A stretch of DNA of 64,000 bases from Lepeophtheirus salmonis (GCF_016086655.4 NC_052134.2:1116001-1180000), one strand, 5' to 3'. Numbered from the stretch's first letter, positions 25,401 to 38,200 are shown. The notes: generated from the letters alone by a model not told the origin. Made by a program: numbers and translations.

Positions 25401-26149
25401 GATATAAAAAAACTATCTAAAATGCTAAAAATATACTTTTATTTTACTAGCATTTTCGATATAATTAGTACATCAGACATAAATTCAAATAATATGTGTT
25501 GTTAATTTAATGACAATTAATTGTCAAAATGTGTTTTTTCCTCACAAAAATATATTATTCAAAAGGTTTTCGAACTTATTAATTAACTATTATCAACGAA
25601 GACTCATAATTACAATTTAAAACCCTTTCTTTTGGGTTTTTCTCATCCTGCACAAAGTCATTTTATGCTGTGAACAATAAATAACTGACTTGGGAAAAGG
25701 TGAAGGCCTCTCATTCCATTTATAACGTAGGGCAGACTAATTTAGTTTGAAAATATGGTATTTTTTGGTCAAAATTGGCCATGTTTAGGCCTGTTATACT
25801 GTCCAAAATATGATTTTATGAGTAAAAAAATGTTATTTATGTATTTTTTAGTATGCAACTTATCAGTTCAAAATATTGTGCATCTTGTTTTTATTAATTT
25901 AAGAGGCCAAAATGGTCTTAACTAGTTGGGGTTTCCCTGTTTTGTGCAAATATAGCACAAAATTATGTAGTTTATTTATTTTGCTCTTTAAATGTCTGCT
26001 ATTGTTTGAATCTATTTCAAGGTTACACTTTCAAGAACAAATACATAATAACTTCTCGATGCTCATTTTGTTTATTTTCACAAAAACAATCACATCAAAT
26101 CACTCAAACAACTATTACATAACACCTGGGCATTTAAAATGACTGAAAC
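22420..26149. other. AT-rich stretch without recognisable gene
   Basis: Contains a (TA)n tract at ~23,738-23,754 and AT-rich DNA. Open frames at 22,425-22,673 (minus), 24,597-24,824 (+) and 25,912-26,142 (+) show no motif. Confidence 0.4.
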
Positions 26150-26640
26150 TTTGGTGAGTTACTGTCAACAGATGCTAGATAGATGTGACTAGCTTTTAAA
26201 TACAAGTACTACCATCTTCATGATGAAGTTGTATCCTTTCAGACCACTTTCTTATATTAGTGCCTATCATCTGTTACTATGGCAGTAAATATCTTACAGA
26301 AAGAAATGAAGAACTTAAATGGATAATCCGGATCCTTTTTCAAACCAAGCGTAGCTTACAGCTATTTTCAACGGGTTCATATTTCCATGACATTATATAT
26401 ATGTCTTCATCTCAACATACTGCCACAAAGAATAAGCTAGAGTATTAGCGTTTGGGCTATAAAGGGCTACTTTCACATCTCCGCTATTACATATTTTTAC
26501 CCAAAAATGGTTTGGTGGTTTTATCTGTATATTCAGGAGCTCCATCATGCTTGAAGATGGCATAGCCCTTGAATAATTATAAATAGTCTTCCTGGGCAGT
26601 CAAGTTCATTACCGTTGAAATCTAATTTGAAATTTGCACC
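26150..26640 (-). pseudogene. Tc1/mariner-superfamily transposase remnant, catalytic D2 region to C-terminus
   Basis: Minus strand. GYAIFKHDGAPEYTDKTTKP (about 26,500-26,575) matches the block around the second catalytic Asp (QDGAPAHTAKTT); its Asp codon is 26,544-26,546. SPNANTLAYSLWQYVEM (26,408-26,458) matches SPDLNPLDYSLWxxVE, with Ala (26,435-26,437) in place of the third catalytic Asp. The spacing, about 36 codons with a frameshift, fits DD37D. The poorly preserved C-terminus should run down to ~26,150. The first Asp and the DNA-binding domain are absent. Loss of the third acid plus frameshifts make it inactive. Confidence 0.7.
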
Positions 26641-26649
26641 GCAGGAAAT

Positions 26650-28432
26650 AAAGTTGCAACATTGAATTTGTTACTATTTTAAGTTCAACTTAAAAAAAAA
26701 AGAAGATATCTGATTACATCTCATAATCCATACACCAAAAATATTCAAATGTACGCACTTACAAACTCAATATTGTGAATTGAGTACTGTGTACATTTTT
26801 ATTGTCCACCTTCTTATTAATAATAATGTATAAATATATTGTTTAAGGCCAATATAAGGAAAATAATTCATAAGCATACTTACATATATCACTTTAACGA
26901 CATAAATTATTATGGGTATGCCGTCTTTGTCGTTTATATCAGACCTATATTGTTTAATAAAGAAGTGTGTTTGAAGTACGTATATATACATTATACAAAC
27001 AATTTCACCATATTAAATAAATGGACATAATATTCGATAGTACCTTTCGCATAATTATTGCCGTTTACACTCTGATCATACATACATAGCTTCATGCATG
27101 TCTCTTCAGTTTCTATCCTATTCATCAAGTTCATCTTATATCTTGTTCGATAATGCTACGTGAGAGGTAAAACAATTTGTATAATACTTAAATATGTCCA
27201 CATTGAAGTATATTTATGTATATAAGCTACATACTAGGTTGATGTATTTAACTGTACAAAAGGCTTTAATCTTGGAACATTAACCAAAATATGCCACGCA
27301 AGTTTTTAAGTTATTAATCCTTAATATCTACTACACACGTTTATATTTTTGAATTTTATTCTTGATGAAGTAATTTTGTTAATATCTGTTAACAACTTTG
27401 ATAAACACATACGAGTATGTATATCCTGAAAAAATTAACTTCATGTTCAGATCTGTCTAAAAATATAAATTATATAGTAACTCCCATGAATATTATGCCT
27501 GTGTCTAGTCGCATAAAATATAATGGTTCCAGCATGTTTTTGATTTATTACTAAAGGATAGGTTTTTTGAAATAAAAATCATTTTATTAATACTTTTTTC
27601 TACAAAAATATGAAATTTATTTCCTAACAAAAGGCCATCCAGATATTACATTTTTGTAAATTTTAACCCTCTGTTAGTGAACTGGGATATTACAGACATG
27701 GAAATATATTAAATTGCTTGTTATTCCTTTGAATCAACATTTTATCGCTAACATTTTTCAATTTGCTCCAGTATTATTAATTAAGATTAAATATATTCTT
27801 CCTTTATCTCGATAATGCTTTTTATAGGTTTTATTTGTATATTTCCCAATTTTTAATCAAGGTTAGTGAATTTAATTAATTGTTTTGCTGAAAAATCGTT
27901 CCTTTGTTTATCCTTTTGATTTCTTGGATTTTATTGTTTTCAGTGCGAGGACTGAGGCTTACAACAGGGGATGCAAAATTATAATATTGTAGCTATTATT
28001 GAATATAATACATACAAACTCATTAAAAACAGATGGATACTCATTTTCTTCCTAAAATTTTAATAGGAAATTGAATATTTCATATATCAATTTTCGTGTA
28101 ATATTTTAGAACGATTGTTGGTATTCTTGATTTATCATAGTCAAATTGAATCTGATTTGTAAATTTACTGTTTTATACTTAAATAAATACGTTTTATATG
28201 GGGGTTTATTTTTTAATTTAGTTGACTAGGCTTCTTAAAAAAGAATGAAAGCTAATAGTAGATTAAAAACAAACCGTGTTACAGTTTGATAATTTTTCAA
28301 TGTTATTAGGATGAGAAAATAACATTTAAATGAACCATTATCTCTATTTCTAAATAAAAAATGAAATGAACAATTAAATAAGATATCAGAAATTCAATTC
28401 AAATTTAAATATTTAAAGAAATCAGAGTGATT
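26650..28432. other. AT-rich stretch without recognisable gene
   Basis: Two overlapping antisense open frames at 26,767-27,030 are Tyr/Ile-rich and look random. Nothing else is supported. Confidence 0.4.
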
Positions 28433-28433
28433 C

Positions 28434-29120
28434 AGGGTACGTAAGCTATCTGAGCCACGAAATGATTTTTTTTTACACGTAATTTTCCCTCCAACAAATT
28501 ATCAAAAAAAAAAAAAATAATATGTTTCTCAAACCTTGATGAATTATAATTTACTTTATTCAATAATATCATTTCCAGTTTCAATTAAAGTCTCTATACG
28601 AGGCCGAAAGAACGAGTTGACCATTGCCTCATGGTCTCTCACCCAAATCCTGGAATTCCTTCTTCATTCGAATGATAAGTTCGTCTTTGGTGTTGTAAAG
28701 CGTTCGGTTGGTTTGCATTTTGATTCCGCCCCACACAAATAAATAATCAGATTCAGATCCAGCGAGTTAAGAGGCCAAAAGTTCTGTGAGTTGAAGTCCT
28801 TAAAATGGTCTTAGAACCATTTCAATCTTTTTTTCGATGAGTGGCAAGGCTTTTGCCTCAAAATCATCTTTAAAGGCCTCCTAACCTTGCAAATGAACGC
28901 TAACTGTGTCCAAGAGTTCCAGGAATGGTTATGTTATCGCTTCTGGTGGGCTCCGTCCTATTCCAAATATATGAAACAGTGAATTGGTCAATTGATTTAA
29001 TTTTTTTGCAACTGGTGCAGGTTTGAACTAGCCATCTAAGGAAAAAAAAAGGCTACCCAATTACTTGTGTTTACCCAAAAGAGTGTGCCATAGTGGTGGC
29101 ATAGAAAGCTTGCACACCCT
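28434..29120 (-). mobile_element. TIR-bounded, internally deleted Tc1/mariner-superfamily element
   Basis: The left end AGGGTACGTAAGCTATCTGA (from 28,434) and the right end read inward from 29,120, AGGGTGTGCAAGCTTTCTAT, agree at about 20 of 27 positions once extended through GCCAC. The right end is followed by TA when read outward; the left flank has CA, a likely decayed TA. The 687-bp length is about half of a complete element, so the middle is probably deleted. A transposase C-terminus on the minus strand lies inside. The boundaries are my own pairing by eye. Confidence 0.7.
28530..28850 (-). pseudogene. Transposase C-terminal remnant in the 28.4-29.1 kb element
   Basis: Minus strand. DHFKDFNSQNFWPLNSLDLN resembles the HFxDFxxxxFWPPxSPDLNP block before the third catalytic acid; the expected Asp reads as Ile, so the site is lost. 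A neighbouring frame gives WGGIKMQTNRTLYNTKDELI and MKKEFQDLGERP. A third gives AMVNSFFRPRIETLIETGND and IIE-stop near 28,538, matching the usual RxRIExxIExxG end. Three frames are needed over ~300 bp. The second Asp (QDGAPAH) is not recognisable upstream, in agreement with an internal deletion. Confidence 0.7.
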
Positions 29121-29124
29121 AAAT

Positions 29125-31109
29125 GTTGATTTTTTATTGATATGCTAAATAATCTGTATTATAAACCTCTGACAGTTTGATATTTATTCAATTGCAGTAG
29201 AGTATAGCTTAGGAAATGAAGAGCCCAATTGAGCAGAAATATTTTTCCCTAATACTTTTTTACTGAGGATGATAATAACAACAATAAAACTGAAAATAGA
29301 ATTGGAAAATATGTTATTTCAATAACTTGGTACTGATTTTACAAAAAAAAAAGTTTGAATTTAGAAAACTCTTTTATTTGTGTATATATTTCAGACTATA
29401 TCTAAATATCACTTGCGTTTTCTTTATTTCAACTTTTGGTATTGTTCAAATATTTACAATATTTGATACAAATTCTTTTGTGTAGACAGGTATGTATTCT
29501 ACACACTGGTGATGATCAAATTAAAGTTTTATTTATATGCAATAAAAATAAACATTATCTGACTTTACATAGTTTTAGTAATTTATTAACCCTGGGCTGC
29601 TTAATTTTCTTGGGTCGTTTAAAACCAAAGTTATTTAATAGCATATTTATATATTATTGCTGAAATGGTCTTTTTCTTATTCACATCAAATTTTAATTCA
29701 TCTTTACTCTTAAAGCTCTGAATAGTCACTATTAATTATTGCTATTTGGTTTATTCTCATCGAACTTTTTTTAATACAAAAACTAAGTTTTGAATTATAA
29801 TTTACCTTGCTTTTGAAATAGAATACAAACACGAATGATCTAATAAAAAATGAAATACAATCAACGTATTACCCCAAAAACTTTTTAACAAGTAAATAAT
29901 ATATTTTTCAATCCACAAACTCTTTCATTAGGTTATTTTTTTTGTAATATTGCGTAATATATGTTAATTTAACCAAAGGAAACAAAGATATTAGGGTAAA
30001 TGTTATTACAAAAAGTATGTTCATATTTATTCGGAACTATACATCATCTGAAAAAATCAAACATTTTGATTAAAAAATGCATGAAATTTCAGGTTGATAC
30101 ATAATCAAATTGTTGATCAATACACATGTGTTCATTAAATTGGAATTAAACTTATTTTGTTAGGACCTTTGAAAAATCACTATGAAACTTGAATTGAATG
30201 TTTGAAAAGGAACAAAGGTGATTGGATCCTTCAAAAATCAATTTTTACGTGATTTTTTTTTTTCAAATAATATAACAATATGGGTTAATTTATTTTAACA
30301 TGCATTGTCTTCTTTTTTTGTGATTATTGAAAAAGGAATCATAATATATAAAAAACATATAATAATTAATTTATTCCATTGTTTTAAGAAACATAATATA
30401 ATACTGAGTGCATTTTTTTTTCTTAAAGGATACAATGCATGCAATTTGTTTCAATGTTTTTCAATATTATATGTTCAAACTTTATGTACATGAAAACATT
30501 CATTATTCTAGGTAATGCAAATTTTTAATATCAAATATTGACAATTATGGTGTTTACATGTGGAACTATTTCACGTTTTAATTATTGAAATAGCTTTTTA
30601 TTTCTAGTATTGTAAGATTTGCGATAATAGTGAAATTATTATAAAACTAAAAACATAAAAAGTATACAACTTGGCTTTAAAAGTAATTAAAAAGGAAAAA
30701 CAATGCTAGTTTTGTATATAAAAGAAGCCAAGATTGATATTTATAGATAGACCATTTGATTACTCCTTGTATACATAATATAGCTTTGTATCAAGAATTT
30801 TATAGTTTACATCAAATAGTGATACGTCATAATATACAAAAAAGTAAGTTATTTTTTCTAGGGATCAACAAAATTTAGATTTGATGTATACCTCGTTACT
30901 TTTACTGCACCACGCAGCTATTAATCTAAAAAAAGCTGAGAAAAGGCCCAATATCATTGGTTAGTTAGCCAAAAAAGGTCATAATACCCACTACTATTTA
31001 TCTCTGAAGTATATACTCCCAGACTTATATTATTTATCATAATGATAAAAAAAACATGTTACATATAACTCTATTTTTATTTTAAAATGGATTACTTATT
31101 AATACACAA
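29125..31109. other. AT-rich stretch without recognisable gene
   Basis: Random-looking short frames (29,436-29,663; 30,305-30,493) and poly-A/T runs only. Confidence 0.4.
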
Positions 31110-31279
31110 TTTACAGCCGTAGTTCTATAACGAACTTTGAGTGCGTGCAACAGCTGCACATCCCAAGGTAGGACGTGTTTTTTTTTGTTTTTTTGGGCAG
31201 CTAAACAAAATTGTTTGGCGTTAATTTTAAAATTGATATCAATTAACAAAGTATTTAGTCCACAATTGTAAAAAAGACT

Positions 31280-31807
31280 GAATCTACTTAATGCGATCTG
31301 TACCAGACAGGAGAATGCTCACATTGCAAAACGTCTTAAAGTTGTACAACTATCTTGGCCTTGAGAGTCAGGAAGGAACTGGAAGAATCATGTGGGGATT
31401 ATGAATTAACAGCAAAGCGTGCTGATCAACACTGTATAGTAAAGGTTACCCTTATAGTAAGATTTTTATTTGTTTTTACTTTGTTGGTCCCAGTGTTTAG
31501 ACTATAAGCTCAGCAGACCTTCAATCCAATTGACTTTTTCGGTTAGGTGTAGTTGAGAGACACACAAACGGATCCTCCAACAAACACAAAATCTGAACTG
31601 ATCTCGAGGATCCTTCTAAAAGAGACTTTCATTAAGACATTCTCTTGTTCCTGATCAAAGCAGTCATTGACGTCAAAGGCTATTATATTGCATAATAATA
31701 ATTTGTTTTTATTTTAGATTCATTTGACAGCAAATTCAATTAAACTTAGCTAACTAGTTTATGAGAAAATCCATTATATAAAAATTGTGTTGTTTGTTCC
31801 GTACAGG
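31280..31807 (+). mobile_element. Tc1/mariner-superfamily relic lacking its catalytic core
   Basis: Plus strand. ALRVRKELEESCGDYELTAK (31,358-31,417) resembles the end of the N-terminal DNA-binding domain. Only ~100 bp later the sequence is already at the third catalytic acid: FNPIDFFG (Asp at 31,532-31,534). It is followed by GVVERHTNGSSNKHK, SELISRILL and, in another frame, IKAVIDVKGYYIA (to ~31,690). In complete members these regions lie several hundred bases apart, so Asp 1 and Asp 2 are deleted. The right terminus TGTTTGTTCCGTACAGG (31,791-31,807) resembles the inverted terminal repeat of the 16.5-kb element (CGGAACAAA-AAC core). The left terminus is uncertain; it may lie near 31,111. 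Confidence 0.65.
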
Positions 31808-31974
31808 TTGCATCTTTTTATATTTTATGATATTAAAATCCTACATAGTATTTTATTCGAAACTGTATGATAATATTGATTGGTAACATATTATTGAAAG
31901 TGTTGTTGTACATTTTGGATTTTATGTGAGCCAAAATATCTTGAAGAAATAATAAGATGGGAACTTGATGTGTA

Positions 31975-32140
31975 TACGTCCGCGCCCCAGTGATTCCTAG
32001 AGAAATAAATATACTTTATGAATATGAATTTCACCAAAAGATTCCTAGGTTAGTTGGAGTAATTGTGATACTATATCGTTTACTTATACTTACTCAGTGC
32101 AACTCCATCTAACCCATTAAATGAACATTAATAAAGAATA
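31975..32140 (+). repeat. SINE-like copy, family 1 (copy B)
   Basis: From GATTCCTAGAGAAATAAA (31,991) to CAACTCCATCTAACCCATT (~32,126) this matches copy A at 11.8 kb block by block (CTTTAT.AATATGAA, GATTCCT, GGAGTAA.TGTGATACTAT, GTTTACT, CAGTGCAACTCCATCT). The 5' part (TACGTCCGCGCCCCAGTG) is GC-rich and may be the degraded tRNA-like head, but no box A is recognised, so this copy may be 5' truncated. Confidence 0.6.
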
Positions 32141-32559
32141 ATAATAAGATGGCCAACATTTACTTTTATTTTCTACAAGGGATCAACAAGAATCGGCGTA
32201 TAAGTTTATTATAACTCATTACATCGTTGTTTAATAAAAAAGAATAAACATTGACGTAGCATTGATGTATGAAGTGAGATGAGGGAATCGACAGCTACCA
32301 CAAAATACATAGAGTATTTTTGTTTTCGTGTTTTAATTATTTTTTTAACTACCTATGACTTGATCATCAGGTTACAAAGTAGTTAAGCTATTAAAATAAA
32401 GACAAATTAAGATTCAATATGTGTATAAATATTTATTTGTAAAAATACAAAGTATTTTTCTTTAAATTTTAGCTTCATAAAAAAATTTCCTTGTTGCCGC
32501 TATAACTGTTTTTTTGTTTTTTTTTCAAGTTAGAAAGGTGTGATAACATTCCAGCCATT

Positions 32560-32870
32560 CTTCAAAATGTTCATGAACTCATATTACTTGTGAGACACTT
32601 TTCCCGATCTTTTCCGTCAAGGTGTTCCCCCAATAGCTCTATTGGGTTCAAATCAGGAGATTGAGCTGGCTATTGTATAGTAGATAAGTTATGAGAGGCT
32701 ACATTCTTTACAAAGAAGTTTTTGCAGAGCATTTCTGTATGTTTTTGGGTCGTTGTCTTGTTGAAAAAAACAACTTCCTTTCAATTAATCTCTGTCTCAA
32801 AGGAATAGCTTGCATCTTCAGGATAGAATGATCACCTTTCTGAAGGAATTAACTGCCAATCTATTATACT
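32560..32870 (-). pseudogene. Tc1-like (DD34E) transposase remnant
   Basis: Minus strand. FFQQDNDPKTYRNAL (around 32,741-32,765) contains the second catalytic Asp (32,755-32,757) in the classic Tc1 QQDNDPKHT motif. QSPDLNPIELL (around 32,631-32,663) carries the catalytic Glu (32,637-32,639). They lie 118 nt apart; DD34E predicts 105, so small insertions have occurred and the blocks are in different frames. Upstream, ILKMQAIPLRQRLIE (to ~32,830) fits the segment preceding QQDND. Downstream, GEHLDGKDREKC and HFEEWLE fit the C-terminus. Stops occur throughout and the first Asp and N-terminus are absent. Confidence 0.8.
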
Positions 32871-34981
32871 TGCCAGAGAGAAACATTACAAATGAAAGTA
32901 AGCCTGGCCAAAACAGCTGTATTGTTACAGAGAAACATTTAGAAAATATTTTATGGATCTATTGTTTTCATAATAATTTTTATCGGGTTTATGTAAAAAA
33001 TATTTGTAAAGTCATAAGCATTGATAAAAAAGGGGAAAAATGGGTTTTTTTAAAAACTTTTTCTTGCAAGTTTATATCTTTAAGTATATATTGTAAATGT
33101 ATTCTTTAAATTGATCATGAATACAGCTACATATATATTATTAAGTTTTTGAAAAAAATATAACTTTAAGTAACTATTCATAACTTTCTTTGGGTCTTTG
33201 AAAATTCAAGTTTTAAAGAACAAATCATGATAATTTTATTCTTCAGATGTTTCTTTTTTTCTTTGTTCTGCATTCATAGCCGATCCCTAAAAATTATTCT
33301 GTATTTTGTTTTTGATGGTTCATGCTCACATATTTCAAGATTCATCTTCAATTATTTATCGTTTGGTCTCTTTCATATCCAAGATTTGTGCAATATTTGT
33401 AGTCAGTATCGTAACATAATTTTCTTTTGATTTTGAAATTTAAAATAGCAGAATTAGTAATGAAAGAAAGCAAAAGATTATAAACATACACCTTAATGAC
33501 CACAAAACTTTTTAACAAATTGTTTTTTTATTTCACAAATTATTGATAGGTTTATTAAATTTTATTGATTTTTTTCATCATTTAATGGCTTTACTTTCAA
33601 TATTTATTTTATTTGAAAGACATAAAATATTCAATTCAATGTCATTTTAAATAATATTTTTACATTTTCTTTGCAAAATGGAAAAAAAAACCACAACATG
33701 TTACCAAAATTAGATTATGTAGTCAGTTAAAAAAACATCAAATTGATAATTTTTTTTGGTGTTGACGAAATAAATATTCCAAAGAATTTATTTAAGTTAA
33801 AATTTGAAGAAAAATAATAGAAATGTACTAAAATTGAATACTTGATAGATGGAACATAAAAGGAAAAATGCACTCCAACCGAAAAAAAATTCTATTGCAT
33901 TTTTGAAAAAATTATTGAAAAATACAAGGAGGAAATCAAATTGTAATGAAACTAACCTCGAATAACGACAAAATATTATTATTTTTATTTGTAGAAGGAA
34001 GTTACCAAGACTAATCAGATATGAGAAACTATGATGATTGTATAGGCTTGTAAATTGTAAGCATTTTAGGAATGTAAAAACAAATCCGAAAAATAACTTT
34101 GCAACCTTGACTATTTGAAGAATGTCTTTGAAAGAGAACAGCTGAGCTTTTATGACTCATTAAATTACCTGCGAGCGGGTATATGAGCTATAAAATAACC
34201 TACTCCGTATAAAGTGGGTGAAAACGCACTTACTACTTAGATGTTCTCTCCCCAAGACTGAAAGAATAATTATAAGAGATCTGACAAATAAAATACACTA
34301 CTGAGGCTGCAAAGCTAAAATATCGTAAAGATTTACAATTCTAATTATAAAAATGTTTTTATATCTTGAATGAACTATAATTTGATCATTTTGCTCTATG
34401 TATTGTCTGAAAAATGCAATAACCTTGTGAAATCGGATAGATTATAATGTTCCTTAACATAAATACTGCAAATTTAGATATTAATAATATCTTAAACATT
34501 CATGGACTTGGACATAACATTAACTTTTTGTTACTCTACTCAAAAACACATAAATAAAAGTCCCCAGGATATAATTTATGATCAATATTTATTTTTTTAG
34601 AAATTTTAAACTGCTTTTTAATGGCTCTTTATATATACGTAGGTTTAGAAGCGTGTAGATCGCCATTAAAGTAAAATAAGCAGACAAAATATTTTTTAAA
34701 GTTTTGATAAATAAAGTAAAAAACAGTAATTATGTGTATTTTAGTAATCCATGAGTTGGAAAAGGGGAAAATAACAGAGTTTCAAAAAACAAAAAGCAAT
34801 ATAATTTTATTTTTTAATAATTCAATTTATTAATTTCAAAAAATACATAGTGTCCAATGTCAAATTGTGAACTTTTTGACAATAAACAACTAGAGTAAAC
34901 TTTTGTAAGGATGAAAAAGAATACAACATTGAACATTTATTGCATACTTCTTTACTGATATATCTTTTATATTTTTTAAAA
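32871..34981. other. AT-rich stretch without recognisable gene
   Basis: The 99-codon plus frame at 32,810-33,109 begins antisense to the Tc1 remnant and has no motif. The 67-codon frame at 33,227-33,430 is Phe/Cys-rich and unrecognised. Otherwise AT-rich filler. Confidence 0.4.
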
Positions 34982-35150
34982 TTATTTCCTTTTGGCTGCT
35001 ATTGTAGCCTCCACCCTGGCCTAAAAAGTACCGGAGCACTTATTGATCAAAGCATCAGAGGCTTTGAGGTCTGCCCAATGTTGGGCATCGGTAGAACAGG
35101 CACTATTCTAGAATACACCATAAATGGCATTGTCGAGCAGGGAACAATCT
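34982..35150 (-). pseudogene. Tc1/mariner-superfamily (D-type) transposase tail
   Basis: Minus strand, a single frame with two internal TAG stops: LLDNAIYGVF (35,111-35,140), stop, NSACSTDAQHWADLKASDAL through NKCSGTF, stop, ARVEATIAAKRK, stop at 34,982-34,984. This fits LDYAIxGVxE...LK...C..FRxRVEAxIAAKG of DD37D-like transposases; the Asp of LLD would be the third catalytic residue. Only the last ~55 codons survive. Keeping one frame with only two nonsense changes suggests it is younger than most relics here. Confidence 0.7.
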
Positions 35151-35176
35151 AATCTGAAGCAATAATGTTTTTATTC

Positions 35177-35277
35177 TTGTAAGTCAAACTACAGCAGCAC
35201 CCTTCCACTTTCATTTTTTTCCTTGGCACTCATGTGGGGGGTGAAGCAAATCAAACAACCTATGCTTTGACTTACAA
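35177..35277. repeat. 101-bp segment with perfect 12-bp terminal inverted repeats
   Basis: TTGTAAGTCAAA at 35,177-35,188 is perfectly inverted as TTTGACTTACAA at 35,266-35,277. The interior is less AT-rich (CAGCAGCACCC, GTGGGGGGTGAAG). It could be a very small MITE or the two ends of a larger element brought together by deletion. It adjoins the transposase tail at 35.0-35.15 kb and might belong to it. No target duplication is evident. Confidence 0.5.
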
Positions 35278-35279
35278 CT

Positions 35280-38200
35280 GTTTATTTTTGAAAGTTTGTT
35301 TTTATTGTTGATTAGCAGAAATACAATTACTTTTATATTGCAAACTATTATTTATAAAAATTCTCCCTGAAGTAATCCAAATTGACTGAAAGTCAGTTTT
35401 TTTTGTCATTGTCATACGTTTTTTTAATATTTTTAAATAATATAAAATTATTTATTACAGCTCAATTTTGAATCATGGCCTTAAATTTTAGATTAGGAAT
35501 AATTTTTTTTTTTTTTTAATCATATAAAATAGTTTAGATTTAATAAACGAAACTATTTGAATAAGACTACTCTAAATTCAACAATATACACTTTTCAACA
35601 ACAAATAATAAGATTTGAGTTTTTTTGTGTGTAAAATGTATATTTAAGAAGCAATTCGTTTTCTTTCATAAACTTTTAAAAAATACCACATGATGAGTAT
35701 TTCTTCTTTAAAAGTTTTTTGTGTTAAATTTTGACTACTTCAAATCTCATTTCAACAATGCTAACATTATATCTTTGATATCTTAACTAAAAAAATTAAG
35801 TAAACAAAAAAAGAAGTAAGGCAAGTGAATAAAATTTAACACGCATTTTATTTTATCCAATACAAAAACATCTATTAGATTTTTGTGATAAAGCATTTAA
35901 ATGTAAATTGATTTGTTAAAAACAACCAAAAAGTTTGGAATTGGACATTCAACAAAGAATTGTTAAAAATAAGGATAAATTTTTTTTTATATATATTTCA
36001 AAATAGTTTGCATTTATAAAAGGATAATAAAATGGTAATATTTTGAGAATAAAAAACTTGAATGATTAACATAATCATTCCATTAAAATAGAATGATAGA
36101 ATTATTTTTTTCTGAAACTTAATAATTGAAACAAAAAATCAGAAATGATTGATAATTTTAAATATTTTTATATCCATTGTATTTTTCAAACAATGGCCAT
36201 TTTTTGTAATAAAATATCCTTTTATTTTCAAACAAAAATAAACCTAAATTGAATTAAAATCCTTGTATTGACTAAATACATATTTAACAGAATTTTTTAT
36301 GATTTTTTCTAATAAAGAACAAATATAACATTTTATTTACATAGTTAGACATATTCACAGTGGTTTTTTTTTGTTTTTTTCAATTTAGACCCTAGTAAAT
36401 GAGCTATTACTTATAAAAACAAAAACTTTTTACATTGCAAATGAAATTCAATTCAGAATAGATGTTATTTTGTAGATGTTATAGTAATTTGTTTTACATT
36501 ACATCAAGAAATACTTTTTTTTTTAACAAATAACCTCTTTAATAGGGCCATACTGTTTTATTCGTTATTTATAAACATATCATATTTTAACAATTTTATA
36601 TAGTAAAGTAAATTTATATTTACTTTCTTTCCGGACCACCAGTATTGTTATAGATAAAAGATTAACTTTAATATTGTGTTCATATGTATACATTTGTCAT
36701 TTTGGAACATTCCATGTTAGAAAGAGGAACCCAAAAATGAAGTCCAAAGTAAAATTTTATATTTTTAACACCACAATTTTTATTTAAATAATTCAGAAAT
36801 ACACTTCAGAAATCCTAAGTTGTGACAAAGCATTGAAAAAGAATAGACTGTCCTATTACAAATCTATTTTTAAAGAAAACCACAAAGTTTTACTTAATTT
36901 TTCCAAAATAATGAATATAATTATTGTAATAAATCAACGATAAGTTTAATATTGCATTGATCCATTGGCTTCCCAGTCAGTAGGGTTCGAAATTAGCAGA
37001 GAAAAGGCACATTATCAAAGTGTATAAAACTACTCAAATTTGGAGCCTAAATTTGTTTGAAGTATAACTTCTTATAGAGACAGTTCTTGTTAAAATTATT
37101 GAAAATACATTTTTTTAACCAGATTTAAAAATGTACTCTGTCTTCAGTTTAGCTTTAGAAATTATAATAAATTATTGCATTGAAGTACATAGAGGATGTA
37201 ATAATTACATATTGGGTTTGAATTCAAATTCAAATTTAATTATAAAAAATTTGTTGAGATTAATGCTTCGGAGTCAAGTAAAAATCAGTTATACATACAT
37301 GTTGAATGTATATCCATGATAATAAATTTTGCAGAAATGAACAACAATTGTATAAACATTTTGAAAATTTAATCAGAAACATCAATTTATAGCACACCAA
37401 CTGATGATACTAAGTTCATCAAGAGAAGTCTTTGTCCGACACAAATGGAAATATTCATGAAGGAATTGATAGTTTAATAACAAAATTTAGTATGAGTAGT
37501 TGGATGGATGAATAATAAATCTATAAAAATTTTGAGTTAAAAATGACCTCTATAAGAATTACATAATTCATGTTATTGGGTTGTTTGTTCCCAGATATAT
37601 AAGTTGGTGAAAAGATGAAATTAGACAAGGTTAGAACTATTCAAAAATGTCATTTTCTGTATTTGCAATATGCTTAACATCTGTCATTAATACATTTGTT
37701 CTTTGGCTCTAAATAAACAAACACTAGAATAAGGATAAAAAATATTAGTGAATACTCTTTGATTTAAGACCAAGGGAGAGTGCTATTTAGTTATTATTTT
37801 CTATACAGTGAACGTTTGTTTCAAAACAAACTCTCAATAAATAATGTTAAAAATGTACACAACTTTCACATCAAAGAAAATCACAATAGCAAAATAAAAT
37901 TGGGGTCATAAATGACCTGTGAATGAATTAGGTGTACCTTGAAGGTTAAAATAAATTCATGCACACTTTTTAATTTATAAGATCAATCCGTCTTTTAAAA
38001 AAACCTGAATGTATCTTTAACATGCATATGAAGTGGTGAGATAAGGACAAACGTATTACAGAGTCAAGAAAATGTACTGTAACTCAAAAAGGTTATTCAA
38101 GTTATAAAGTTTATAAAGTACAATGCTAAATCTAAGATACTTTGTCATTATATGTATTTTTTATGTGCAATGTGTTTAAAAAACGCAGGACATTTACCTG

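Noticed and set aside
34940..35152. A 70-codon plus-strand frame
   Set aside because: The opposite strand carries a recognisable transposase tail (LLDNAIYGVF ... ARVEATIAA).
36983..37000. GGGTTCGAAATTAG as a tRNA box B
   Set aside because: No box A at the right distance and no cloverleaf.
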